DNA of 64,000 nucleotides from Bubalus kerabau (taxonomy: Eukaryota > Chordata > Mammalia > Artiodactyla > Bovidae), in the NCBI RefSeq assembly GCF_029407905.1, contig NC_073628.1, forward strand, positions 12,925,501-12,989,500. The letters run 5' to 3'. The position numbers were made by a program, and so were the translations under genes. Below, in pieces: positions 47,730 through 58,186 of this stretch (position 1 is the first letter of the stretch; every line of letters starts with the position of its first letter). Below the pieces are notes generated by a model. It worked only from the letters and a program-made list of their open reading frames with translations, did no database searches and was not told where the DNA came from.

Positions 47730-49485
47730 ATGAGTTTTTTTTTAATTTTATTTTATTTTTTAAACTTTACATAATTATATTAGTTTTGCCAAATATCAAA
47801 ATGAATCCGCCACAGGTATACATGTGTTCCCCATCCTGAACCCTCCTCCCTCCTCCCTCCCCATTCCATCCCTCTGGGTCGTCCCAGTGCACCAGCCCCA
47901 AGCATCCTGTATTGTGCATCGAACCTGGACTGGCAACTCGTTTCATACATGATATTTTACATGTTTCAATGCCATTCTCCCAAATCTTCCCACCCTCTCC
48001 CTCTCTCTCAGAGTCCATAAGACTGTTCTATACATCAGTGTCTCTTTTGCTGTCTCGTACACAGGGTTATTGTTACCATCTTTCTAAATTCCATATATAT
48101 GCGTTAGTATACTGTATTGGTGTTTTTCTTTCTGGCTTTCTTCACTCTGTATAATAGGCTCCAGTTTCATCCACCTCATTAGAACTGATTCAAATGTATT
48201 CTTTTTAATGTCTGAGTAATACTCCATTGTGTATATGTACCCCAGCTTTCTTATCCATTCATCTGCTGATGGACATCTAGGTTGCTTCCATGTCCTGGCT
48301 ATTATAAACAGTGCTGCGATGAACATTGGGGTACTCGTGTCTCTTTCCCTTCTGGTTTCCTCAGTGTGTATGCCCAGCAGTGGGATTGCTGGGTCATAAG
48401 GCAGGTCTATTTCCAGTTTTTTAAGGAATCTCCACACTGTTCTCCATAGTGGCTGTACTAGTTTGCATTCCCACCAACAGTGTAAGAGGGTTCCCTTTTC
48501 TCCACACCCTCTCCAGCATTTATCACTTGCAGACTTTTGGATTGCAGCCACTCTGACTGGTGTGAAATAGTACCTCATAGTGGTTTTGATTTGCATTTCT
48601 CTGATAATGAGTGATGTTGAGCATCTTTTCATGTGTTTGCTAGCCATCTGTATGTCTTCTTTGGACAAATGTCTCTTTAGTTCTTTGGCCCATTTTTTGA
48701 TTGGGTCGTTTATTTTTCTGGAGTTGAGCTGTAGGAGTTGCTTGTATATTCTCGAGATTAGTTGTTTGTCAGTTGTTTCATTTGCTATTATCTTCTCCCA
48801 TTCTGAAGGCTGTCTTTTCACTTTGCTAATAGTTTCCTTTGATGTGCAGAAGCTTTTAAGGTTAATTAGGTCCCATTTGTTTATTTTTGCTTTTATTTCC
48901 AATATTCTTGGAGGTGGGTCATAGAGGATCCTGCTGTGATGTATGTCGGAGAGTGTTTTGCCTATGTTCTCCTCTAGGAGTTTTATAGTTTCTGGTCTTA
49001 CGTTTAGATCTTTAATCCATTTTGAGTTTATTTTTGTGTATGGTGTTAGAAAGTGTTCTAGTTTCATTCTTTTACAAGTGGTTGACCAGTTTTCCCAGCA
49101 CCACTTGTTAAAGAGATTATCTTTAATCCATTGTATATTCTTGCCTCCTTTGTCAAAGATAAGGTGTCCATATGTGCGTGGATTAATCTCTGGGCTTTCT
49201 ATTTTGTTCCATTGATCTATATTTCTGTCTTTGTGCTAGTACCATACTGTCTTGATAACTGTGGCTTTGTAGTAGAGCCTGAAGTCAGGTAGGTTGATTC
49301 CCCCAGTTCCATTCTTCTTTCTCAAGATCGCTTTGGCTATTCGAGGTTTTTTGTATTTCCATACAAATTGTGAAATTATTTGTTCTAGCTCTGTGAAGAA
49401 TATTGTTGGTAGCTTGATAGGGATTGCATTGAATCTCTAGATTGCTTTGGGTAGTATGCTCATTTTCACTATATTGATTATTCTT
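47730..49485 (-). mobile_element. 5'-truncated antisense L1 LINE (L1 no. 3)
   Basis: It starts with an L1 3' end (from about 47730, preceded by a poly(T) run at about 47688) and stops abruptly near 49485 inside the RT region. It sits about 100 nt beyond the 5' end of L1 no. 2, in the same orientation. It is less decayed than the other two, with a long intact ORF2 C-terminus. Confidence 0.85.
48084..49067 (-). CDS. L1 ORF2 C-terminal region, 327 codons intact (L1 no. 3)
   Basis: The frame covers the ORF2 segment after the RT (RPETIKLLEENIGKTL, then EWEKIIANE) and the Cys-rich C-terminal motif (CWRGCGEKGTLLHCWWEC). It ends at the natural ORF2 terminus (ILTHIYGI then stop). It lacks endonuclease and RT and is non-functional, but its intactness shows recent insertion. 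Confidence 0.8.
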   Translation of the reverse strand: MKLEHFLTPYTKINSKWIKDLNVRPETIKLLEENIGKTLSDIHHSRILYDPPPRILEIKAKINKWDLINLKSFCTSKETISKVKRQPSEWEKIIANETTDKQLISRIYKQLLQLNSRKINDPIKKWAKELKRHLSKEDIQMASKHMKRCSTSLIIREMQIKTTMRYYFTPVRVAAIQKSASDKCWRGCGEKGTLLHCWWECKLVQPLWRTVWRFLKKLEIDLPYDPAIPLLGIHTEETRRERDTSTPMFIAALFIIARTWKQPRCPSADEWIRKLGYIYTMEYYSDIKKNTFESVLMRWMKLEPIIQSEESQKEKHQYSILTHIYGI

Positions 49486-49624
49486 GTTTTTCCTTAGAAG
49501 ATATTCCATTCTGAATGTAGAGTCATAAGTCTGAATTTTAAAGCCACTTAAGTAATTTGTTGTTATAGGTAGCTAGTCAACAACCTGATGCAATTAGATT
49601 TATTAGTCTTTGTTCTCAATTTGT

Positions 49625-49830
49625 TCAGTTCAGTTCAGTCCTTCAGTTGTGTCCATCTCTTTTCAATGCCATAGACTGCAGCATGCCAGGCTTCCCTCTC
49701 CATCACCAACTCCCACAGCTTGCTCAAGCTCATGTCCATCGACTTGGTGATGCTATCCAAGCATGTCATGCTCTGTCTTCTGCTTCTCCTCATGCCTTCC
49801 ATCTTTCCTAATATCAGGATCTTTTCCAAT
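49625..49830 (-). mobile_element. BovB 3'-end fragment, antisense
   Basis: The plus strand starts GTTCAGTTCAGTTCAGTCC and continues with the reverse complement of the BovB C-terminal codons to TCTTTTCCAATGAGTCAGCA. It lies about 1.2 kb upstream of the PAG copy B promoter. Confidence 0.82.
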
Positions 49831-50940
49831 GAGTCAGCATGTTTAGTGTGCATTCAGTCTTTAAATCAACCCACATGAATTAAATTTCTCTGTCCCTACT
49901 GCACTCCCAACTCTAGGCCAGAAACAAAAAATTGCAGAGACTGAAGGCTGATTCCCGCACATCACTGTGGAGATTTCGTTCCTTTTTTTTTTTTTTTTTT
50001 CCCCCCGGGGGGGGGGGGTGGAAATTAGTTGCTAACATTAAAATCCATAGATTGTACATAAATGCCCAAACTTTGATTCTCTTGAAAACATGGCCAACTT
50101 GCCTGATTTCCGGCATGGGTGAAGTGGAGGAAAGGCTGCTCCCAGTGATAAGGCCTGTGCTGCCCTGATTCCAACATGGCCACCTAGTCCTAGTATCATA
50201 TCTCCCGCCTCCTGGGGCCATGAGCTTATGAGAACTAGACTTCTAGCTCTCTTAAGATAAAGACTACTTTTGTCTTGATCAACTTTGACTTTGAAACCTT
50301 TAGCCCAGAACCTAGCACACACTTCTTCCTTGTACAGTTGTTGGATGATATAACATATCTTGTGGAGGCATATGACATTTCTTCCAGTACTGAAACCATG
50401 CAATTGAAGTATTTCTCTGCCCTAAATCTTTGATGCAGACTGGCATCATAGGTGACCCTGATGTCTGCCAATAGACCCACTACCTTAAGCCAGTTGTATG
50501 TCCCTGGGCTGTCCCTGAAGTCTTCACTTTGCCATTTTTCAACTTATCCTCCTAGAAATTTCTTCTCCAGTGAAGACAGTAATGCATATCTCATGAAGTG
50601 GCTAGGAAGATGACATGAAACCACGAATGCCGAGCATGGCCCCTAGTATCCATTTTCATGCTGTTCTTAGCAGTTTTTTCTCCATGTAGGCAAGGTTCTC
50701 TGTCTTCTTAGATGTCCGTGCAGATCAGTTTGATTTTCCAGCCAAGCTTCAAGGAAGAGATTACAGTTCAGTTCTCTGTATTCTGAGAAGCTTCAAAGGC
50801 CACTGACCAAGGACAGTGCTGAAGGTAAAGATTTAATCAAGAGCTTTATGGGTTTTTATGTTTTGTTTTGTTTTTTTTTGTTGTTTGTTTGTTTCAGATC
50901 TTTTAGTGGCCTAAAGGGGAAAACTAGGGTAGGTCAGAGC
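49831..50940. other. Upstream region of PAG copy B, mostly anonymous
   Basis: Non-repetitive by eye except for the T/C/G homopolymer block at 49983-50018 and a T-rich GTTT tract at about 50857-50896. It presumably contains the distal promoter of the PAG gene, but I could not support individual factor sites. Confidence 0.4.
49983..50018. repeat. Consecutive homopolymers T18-C6-G12
   Basis: Eighteen T, six C and twelve G follow one another without interruption. No mobile element end was recognised on either side. Confidence 0.85.
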
Positions 50941-50941
50941 A

Positions 50942-50948
50942 TATAAAA
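50942..50948 (+). promoter_or_regulatory. PAG: TATA box of PAG copy B
   Basis: TATAAAA lies about 73-79 nt upstream of the ATG at 51021, leaving a plausible transcription start near 50970 and a 5'UTR of about 50 nt. The spacing fits a compact pepsin-family promoter. Confidence 0.72.
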
Positions 50949-51020
50949 CTAGGGGCTCCTGGTCACCACTGCATGCTAAGAACCCAAACTTCCCTGAGTA
51001 CTTGGATGCAGGAAAGAAGC

Positions 51021-51073
51021 ATGAAGTGGCTTGTGCTCCTCGGGCTGGTGGCCTTCTCAGAGTGCATAGTCAA
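51021..51073 (+). CDS. PAG: PAG copy B exon 1 (signal peptide)
   Basis: MKWLVLLGLVAFSEC is a typical PAG signal peptide, followed by IV and the first two bases of a Lys codon. Donor GTAAGT follows at 51074. The ATG is the first after the TATA box and sits in GAAGCATGA context. Confidence 0.9.
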
Positions 51074-51639
51074 GTAAGTATGGGGACTGTAAGTCGCATT
51101 ATATTCCTTTCTCAGATTTTATTTTTCATCTGATTATTCTTCCACCGATCAGGTTTAGAAGGGAATGGAATATTTCCCTAAGAGTCTTAAAGCTCAACTC
51201 TTACTTTCTGATAAGTAACTTGCTATAGGAACTGGATACCAAGGTCTTGGTTGGGTTGCAAAAATCTTTTGGTCCAGTCATGTCAAGACCTATTGAAAAA
51301 GCAACTCCTTGCAACTGTTCAGTGCACAGTCTATGCAGATGTAGATGTGGTCCTGTGGAATAGCACTTTCTACATTTTATTCAACATGTCCTCTTTTTTC
51401 CCTATCTACTTCAGTGTGTATATGCCTATGTCTACATCTCTGTATCACTGTCACTTATCTCTCCATCTCTTTGGAAGTCACTGGGAGTGTATTTCTCTTT
51501 GTGTTGTTTTCTTTTAACTTTTCATTTGACTCTTACTTCTTTCTCAAGCCTCTGAACTTTCCTTAATTTTTCCTTATATCTTGGATTCTTCTTTCAACTC
51601 TCTCTTCTCTTTCAACTTGGAGAAAGATACACTGTTTTA

Positions 51640-52110
51640 TATACACTGTTTTATATCTGACAAGCAGTGTGACCACAGCCAACTCAGAAACCTCTTGCAT
51701 TTCAAATTGCTCCCTTGTAAAAGAGGAAGAGCCCCCCCCTTCTACCTCCTTCCTTGAGATTCTATGAGAAGGAATGAGTTAGATGGCAATAGCAATGCTA
51801 ATGGCTGTCATTGTTGAGACTGGAAGATCCCCTGGAGAAGGAAATGGCAATGCACTCCAGTATTCTTGCTCGGAAAATCCCATGGATTGAGGAGCCTAGT
51901 AGGCTACAGTCCATGTGGTCTCAGGAGTCGAACACGACTTCACTTTCACTTTCGCTTTATATACATCACTTCACTTATCCCCAAGATATCCTATTTGGAG
52001 GGTTTGTATTGTTACATTCTACCATTTTACCAAAGGGGAGACTGAGACACCACATGGTCATATGGCTTACCTAAGATTGCAGAATAGAACCTGTATTGAA
52101 ATCTATGTCT
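51640..52110. repeat. MIR-like fragments and Bov-A monomer in PAG intron 1
   Basis: An antisense Bov-A monomer occupies about 51832-51955 (GAGAAGGAAATGGCAATGCA to ACACGACTTCACTTTC). Old MIR-like text occurs at about 51655-51730 and 52010-52100. Intron 1 is otherwise anonymous. Confidence 0.6.
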
Positions 52111-52262
52111 TTGCCATAGTATATGCATATAATTCTGATAATAATGTGCTTCATAAAAATGATTAGAAAATACACAGGGCCATTACAATGACAGTTCTAT
52201 CTTAACACTGACAGCTAATTGTAGCATCTTCTTTGTTTTCTTTGTCAAATGCTCGGTGGAAG

Positions 52263-52413
52263 AATACCTCTAAGGAGAGTGAAGACCATGAAAAAAACCC
52301 TTAGTGGAAAAAACATGCTGAACAATTTCCTGAAGGAGCATGCTTACAGATTGTCCCAGATTTCTTTTCGTTGCTCTAATCTAACTAGTCACCCGCTGAG
52401 AAACATCAAGGAT
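52263..52413 (+). CDS. PAG: PAG copy B exon 2 (propeptide and mature N-terminus)
   Basis: The 151-nt exon encodes IPLRRVKTMKKTLSGKNML through HPLRNIKD. The acceptor GGAAG lacks a strong pyrimidine tract immediately before it but the reading frame and length fit exactly. Donor GTATTT follows. It contains an NLT glycosylation sequon. A Cys occupies the place after FR where PAGs usually have Gly. Confidence 0.88.
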
Positions 52414-53099
52414 GTATTTTGGGAGGATGGTGCCCCACAGTGCCCCCTGGTGCTCTAGCCTAGCACTGGGGCTTATCTGGAGGTGCCAGGTGGGATGATG
52501 TGGATGAGGTTCCTGCAGGAGGCAGAGACACTGGAAAACAGGGGCCCCGCAACCAGAGGAGAAGGCACTCTCATCCTCAACTCTTGGTCATTGTGACTGG
52601 GCCCAGCAATTACCAGGTGGCAGGTAAATATCCATTTCTGTGTCAAAGATGTGTCATTTGTTTGAGGGTGATTGTTCCTTCTGAATTAATTGAGTCACTC
52701 AGTTACAGATGAAGAGTGAACCATCACTGATCAAAAGGTAGAACCAACTGAAGAGCAACTGTGAATCCCCAGGCAGAGGATTTCAGTTTCCACAGATGCA
52801 AGAACTACAGCACTAAAAAATACTGAACCTGTATTCTGTGTATGGACATAAGAATCACTGTGGTTACTGTTTTTAAATTAGGAAAAGGGCTTATTTTGTC
52901 TTCAAGAATGCCCATGCCAGCCTGAGAGATAGTAAAAGGGTAAATACATGTCAAATGAAAGGGTCACCTGTGTGGTGTTGATTGGATGTGGTCTGAGTTT
53001 GGAGGGAGTGGCTGGGGTTGATCAAGAAGGACCTCCTCGAGACGTGGGTGCTAAGGCTGGGTTTGAAGAGACTACAGAGCTGCTCAAATGAAGGCACAA

Positions 53100-53245
53100 G
53101 GACTTCCCTGGGTGTCCAGTGGTCCTGAAGGCCCAGTGGTTATGCCTATGGGATTCCCATGCAGGAGGAACCACTTCAATGCCTGGTCATAGAGTCAATA
53201 TCCTGCATACAATGTAGCACAGGAAAAATATATCAAATGAAGATA
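53100..53245 (+). repeat. Diverged CHR-like SINE in PAG intron 2
   Basis: GGACTTCCCTGGGTGTCCAG, then CCCAGTGGTTATGCC and a GGGATTCCCATGCAGGAGGA segment resemble the head of a CHR SINE with rearrangement. The copy is old. Confidence 0.5.
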
Positions 53246-53384
53246 CCTCTGTGACCAAAGCCTGTGAGCTGCACGGTGGTTAGAAAGTGATCTTAAGAGA
53301 TATGTGACACCCAGAGGGAGGCAGCAGTTTGAGAATAGAGGGTAGCCAGTTCTGCACTAACCCACTCCCTCCTGCTCCCTGTAG

Positions 53385-53502
53385 TTGGTCTACCTGGCTA
53401 GTATCACCATTGGAACACCCCCTCAGGAGTTCCAGGTTTTCCTTGACACAGGCTCATCTGACTTGTGAGTGCCCTCTGACTTTTGCACCAGCCCAGCCTG
53501 TT
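53385..53502 (+). pseudogene. PAG: PAG copy B exon 3 (first active site; nonsense mutation)
   Basis: The 118-nt exon encodes LVYLASITIGTPPQEF and FLDTGSSDL. The next codon, Trp in the family, is TGA (53466-53468), after which the frame continues as VPSDFCTSPAC to donor GTGAGT at 53503. A second, cryptic GTGAGT begins at 53465, overlapping the mutated codon; its use would skip the stop but remove 38 nt and shift the frame. Confidence 0.87.
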
Positions 53503-53600
53503 GTGAGTACAGACACCCCATACCCGGACCATCCTTCACTTGCCCTGCCACCCTGTTTCCATCCTTTGCATCTGATGACACTCATCTCTTGTGTCTACAG

Positions 53601-53719
53601 CTACACAGGTTAGATTCAGACATCTTCAGTCTTCCACCTTCCAGCTTACCAATAAGACGTTCAGCCTCAACTATGGATCTGGGAGAATTAAAGGAATTGT
53701 TGCTCACGACACAGTTCAG
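53601..53719 (+). CDS. PAG: PAG copy B exon 4 (flap exon)
   Basis: Acceptor TGTCTACAG, then 119 nt encoding TQVRFRHLQSSTFQL, TNKTF (sequon) and the flap NYGSGRIKG. Donor GTAACA follows 53719. Confidence 0.88.
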
Positions 53720-53989
53720 GTAACAGTGTAACATATGCTGAGTCAGGACTGGCTAGGGAGTGGCCACTGCTTGCCAAACAAATGCAGGACCATCTGGTAG
53801 GACCCTTCCTAGCCTAACTCCCATAGATATTGGTCATCTTATCCACAGGATCATGTCTCTGGGGAGGCAGTGCCCGTGGTCACACATAAGCAAAAGGATT
53901 AGCTAATCCAGAGAGTGGTTTGAGGTGTGGACTTGCAGCTCCTCTGCCCATGAGCAGTTCAAGGTTCATTTTGCTGGGAGTGAGAAAAA

Positions 53990-54185
53990 AGGATAAAAGC
54001 ACCCACTTTTATATTCACACACTGTTCCAGGCACTTTCAGGTGATAACTGGTTTAATCTGCAACAATGCCACACCACAGTTACTCTGATTAGCTTATGAG
54101 ACGTATGAAGAAACTGAAGTGCAGACAGCAAGGTCCTTCCTGAGGGTACACATGTGGTAAAAGGTGGAGTTAGGCTGGCTTTTCA
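53990..54185. repeat. MIR-like ancient repeat in PAG intron 4
   Basis: Text such as GTTCCAGGCACTTTCAGGTG, then GAAGAAACTGAAGTGCAGAC and GTAAAAGGTGGAGTTAGGCT follows the order of MIR in antisense. Confidence 0.55.
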
Positions 54186-54916
54186 GGACTGAATTTGTTG
54201 TGGGGTGTTTGTGAACAGGATAAAACTCATCTGAGGACCCTCGGTGCAGTCAAGGGCTTCAGGTATCCAGAGTGGGAAACTGGTGGCCTGAGAAGTCAAG
54301 GGGCCTGATAAATGATTTTTCACTCTAGAGGACCTTTGAGAGTCTAAAAAACCTATGGTCTGCCTCCCCCAAAATACTTGAGTAGTCCCGCTCTCTCTTT
54401 TCTCTCTCATACACACTCAGAGAAATGTACACATATCCCCAAAAGTGATTTCCACAGGCAGTAATTTCATAGAACCCTGCAAGCAAGATTGTGTTTTCGG
54501 CTTCTGTCTTCCTGGACAGATGCAGAATCCACAGTACATTACAGAGAATGCAGTCCATTCCTGTCCTTAGGTCACAGTGATGTCAAAGAGAAGGCTAGCT
54601 TGCTCTCGATTGTTTTGTCCATAATGTGGCACCAATGGGACCTGGCGTGACTCTTGGTTGCCCCACCTGTAGAGAAGCCACAAGGCCAAAATGACTCACT
54701 CAGGTGGTGTTTTTCAGAGGGGCAGATGTTATAAAATTCACAGCCTCTCTCAAATGGAACCCAAATTCCCCTCCCAGCTTGATCTCACTGTCTGTCGGGC
54801 ACTGAAGACAGAGCCCAGCTTCAATTCTTCGCTGAGGATCTAATGGCAATGCATCCCAGCCCAGTCCTAGCCCCACTTAATGTATCTGTAAGTGGGAACA
54901 CTCTTCTTTCCCACAG

Positions 54917-55110
54917 ATTGGGGACTTTGTAAGCACTGACCAGCCGTTTTGTCTAAGCATGGCAGAATACGGGTCTGAGCATATACCTTTTGATGGCATC
55001 TTGGGCTTGAACTACCCCAGTGTATCTTCTTCTGGAGCAATCCCCATCTTTGACAAGCTGAAGAATCAAGGTGCCATTTCTGAGCCTGTTTTTGCCTTCT
55101 ACTTGAGCAA
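54917..55110 (+). CDS. PAG: PAG copy B exon 5
   Basis: Acceptor TTTCCCACAG, then 194 nt encoding IGDFVSTDQPFCLSMAEYG, FDGILGLNYPSVSSSGAIPI and ISEPVFAFYLS, with donor GTAAGT. FDGILGL is a hallmark of the aspartic-protease fold. An unusual Cys replaces Gly in the DQPFG segment. Confidence 0.9.
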
Positions 55111-56035
55111 GTAAGTGTGAGATGGACAATCCCTTTCACCAAATTAGCTGTAGGATGCTTTCAGTTACACAAAAATTATAGAACACTCGATAAAGAAGTA
55201 TCCTGAGAGATAATCTAACCCAGGATAACTATGGACCCAGGACCCTACCTGGCTTCACCCCTGGCCTTTAGAAATAAAAGTTTATTGGAACTCAAGCCTA
55301 CTTCTGGGCTCAAGACCAGTAACTTGGTCTAGCAGGGTGAGTGAGGAGGAAGGCTAATGGAAGGCAACAGGAAACAAGTTGAAGGAAAATGCATTAGGAT
55401 TTGCTTATGAATTTGATCAGGAAGTAAGGAGAAGGATGGTGGATATCTTTCCTTCCTCATTAGCATTTCACTGGGAGCCCAGGACCAGCCACCTGATTTG
55501 TAGGAGCCAGTGAGAAATGAAAGTGTGGGACACAAAATTATGGAACCCCTTGTTCAAGAAATATGAGGCATTTCAAGACAGGGAGAGCAGAGGTTGGGTC
55601 CCTTCTGAGTTTGGGGCCCTTTAGAAAGTAGAGATCACAGGCCATTGGAGCCAATGCTGGGTGACTTGAACCCACACCCTTAGAACTCCCAGGCCTTGAT
55701 TTTCCTGAAAAATGACAAGGTGGACAAGGGGAACGCCAAAACACTTCAGCACCCTGTCCTCTGAGGGTGTCTGAGCACTCAGGTCGCTGGAGGTCCAGGG
55801 TGTCTTCAGAAGACATAGTGGGTGGAGCCCAGCCAAGTGATTCACTTTTTAACCTCTTCTGTGCCACTCATTAGCCAGTAACAGACTTCAATCTGTATCT
55901 CAATCTCTCCTAGACTCGATTTCTGCATCTGTACATGGGGGCCTTATTAGGGCCTTGATGGGTGGACAAGCACAGCTCTCAGACAGTGCTGTTGTTACTG
56001 TCCTCCAAGGATTGCCCCCCCTCTTCTCTATACAG

Positions 56036-56152
56036 AGATGGGCAGGAGGGCAGTGTGGTGATGTTTGGTGGGGTGGACCACCGCTACTACAAGGGAGAGC
56101 TCAACTGGGTACCATTGATCCAAGCGGGTAACTGGATTATACACATGGACAG
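56036..56152 (+). CDS. PAG: PAG copy B exon 6
   Basis: Acceptor TATACAG, then 117 nt encoding DGQEGSVVMFGGVDHRYYKG and ELNWVPLIQAGNW to HMD. Donor GTAAGC follows 56152. VMFGGVDHRYY is characteristic of the PAG/pepsin family. Confidence 0.9.
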
Positions 56153-56199
56153 GTAAGCCTCTCCCTCTGATGGTCAGCCCAAGTGAGGCTCCCACTACT

Positions 56200-56470
56200 G
56201 TTCATGGACACAGGCAGACAAACACAAATGCATTCTCAGACACACAGTCACACAGATATATACACCAACCACAATGACACAGACAGACACACAGAAACAT
56301 GGAAACACACAAGCAGACACATAAAAACATACACAGCAACACATAAAATCATGCATAGCTAGTCACAGAAACACAAGCACACACAAAGAAACATGCAAAC
56401 ACACATACAAACAAACACACAAGCACAGAGATAAACAAACACACAAGCACAGAGATATCCAAACAACCCA
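56200..56470 (+). repeat. Degenerate CA-rich simple repeat in PAG intron 6
   Basis: A 270-nt stretch of interrupted ACACA, AGACAC and ACAAACAC motifs. Its right part aligns with 1190-1320 in copy A, where the left part is replaced by BovB. Confidence 0.8.
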
Positions 56471-57372
56471 TGGGTTCATAATCCCCAGGCCTTCTGAGCA
56501 TCGCTCAGATCAGGGTTCTAAAAGGCACCAGAGAGGTCTGTGTAGCTGGGAGAAGGCTGCACCCACTGTCCTTTGAGGTGGGGAGCATGGTTAGAGGACT
56601 CCACAGTGTGGTGAACAGAGGATCAGTGGGAATATCTCCAGCCTGAACAGAGTTATGGTAAGATGACTGACTGTCCAGGGCTACCTAGGACATAGGAAAT
56701 TCTCAGTACAGATAAATGTCAGTTAAAAAACAGGAACAGTCCTGAGAAAATGGGGAAAATTGGTCTTCTTAGGGAGCAGCTTCCCAGCAGTGGAGAGAGG
56801 TTGGCTGCAGTCTTAAGACATGAAAGCAACTAATAGAAAAGACACGTCAAGTTCTTGGGCACACAGTGGGACAGGGGCTATTACAGAGGATCAGAAAGGT
56901 GGGATCCAGGAGTGACCTGAGGACAAGAGGCATAATTGATAGGATTTTGTGTGATACCCTCAGACACAAGTTGGCCTGTACTTTGGAGTTTCTATGGGCT
57001 AGTCATATATTTCCTGGCCAGGGTCTCAGGGTCTGAGCTGGTTGTAGGAGCAGTGCTAGGAGACATCCTCTCCCAGAGGAGCCCCTCGCTCCCCCTACTG
57101 TGAGAATCTGCTGCCCCTGTTAATCTCCATCTTCACTCTGTGTGCGACCTGTTATTTGTTCCCCACCAGATACAGCTCTCTAGAGGTTACTTATTGTTTT
57201 CTAAGTTATCCTTCACTCATTGAATTGACAAGCATTGGGCATCCACTGTGCGACAGGCACTTTAGGGAAGAAAGGAGAATAAAACTCGCCCTCACATCTA
57301 AGAAGGCAGATGTACATGAAGTGACTCGCCCACATACTGAATTGTGACTTTGGTACATGCTAGACATGAGGA

Positions 57373-57507
57373 GGAGAAGGCAATGACAACTCACTCCAGT
57401 ACTCTTGCCTGGACAATCCCAGGGATGGCAGAGTCTGGTGAACTGCCCTCTATGAGGTTGCACAGAGTCGGATATGACTGAAGTGAGTTAGCAGCAGTAG
57501 CAGCAGC
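57373..57507 (-). mobile_element. Bov-A SINE monomer in intron 6, copy B only
   Basis: An antisense Bov-A sequence with a (GCA)n end, flanked by the 11-nt target-site duplication AGACATGAGGA at 57362-57372 and 57508-57518. Copy A has a single uninterrupted AGACATGAGGAA at about 2212-2223. Confidence 0.9.
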
Positions 57508-57854
57508 AGACATGAGGAAGGGTCTAGAGAGAGTGACTAAGACACGAGACTCATAAACACCTAGGCAAAGGCTTCCCGAAAACAATAAAATTAAGCTGGA
57601 ATCTGGAAGTTGAGAAGAAATTTCCTAGTCAAAATGCAGTGGTCTTCTAGGAAGGAAGACCAGCTTGTGTCAAGGTACAAAACATCCTGGTGTATTCAAG
57701 TACTACATTCAAGGATGTCAAGAAAGGTACTGTGTCGATAGCAAAGGAAAAGAGGGTGAGAGACGAAGGGCTGTTTAGGAGACAGTCGGGAAGGGGACAA
57801 CTCTGGGGAAGCTCAGAGTGACCTTGTTGCCCACTTTCTTCCTTTGTCTCTCAG

Positions 57855-57996
57855 CATCTCCATTGAAAGAAAGGTTATTGCTTGTTCTGGAGGCTGCATG
57901 GCCTTTGTTGACACCGGGAGAGCATACATCCAAGGCCCAAAACCACTGGTCGATAACATGCAGAAGCTCATCGGGTCCAAGCCATGGCGTTCCAAG
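57855..57996 (+). CDS. PAG: PAG copy B exon 7 (second active site)
   Basis: Acceptor GTCTCTCAG, then 142 nt encoding ISIERKVIACSGGC, FVDTGRAYIQGPKPLVDN and MQKLIGSKPWRSK. The catalytic Asp-Thr-Gly is intact, but the following Thr/Ser of the usual DTGTS is Arg, a change near the active site. Donor GTGAAG follows. Confidence 0.9.
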
Positions 57997-58083
57997 GTGA
58001 AGCGTCATGCCCCAGGGTCACTCCCAGTCTCCACACACAATAAGGATCACCAGGGCAAACCTCTTACCCTCTCTCTCTAACAG

Positions 58084-58186
58084 CACTATGTTTCATGTTC
58101 TGCGGTCAATAAATACACTGCCCTCTATTGCCTTCACCATCAACGGCATCAACTACCCAGTGCCAGGTCGAGCCTACATCCTCAAG
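58084..58186 (+). pseudogene. PAG: PAG copy B exon 8 (4-nt insertion, frameshift)
   Basis: Acceptor CTCTAACAG. The exon is 103 nt where 99 is expected; AAAT-like extra bases within GTCAATAAATACACTGCC (about 58106-58120) shift the frame, after which the family text (LPSIAFTINGINYP) continues in another frame. Donor GTGAGG follows 58186. Confidence 0.86.
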
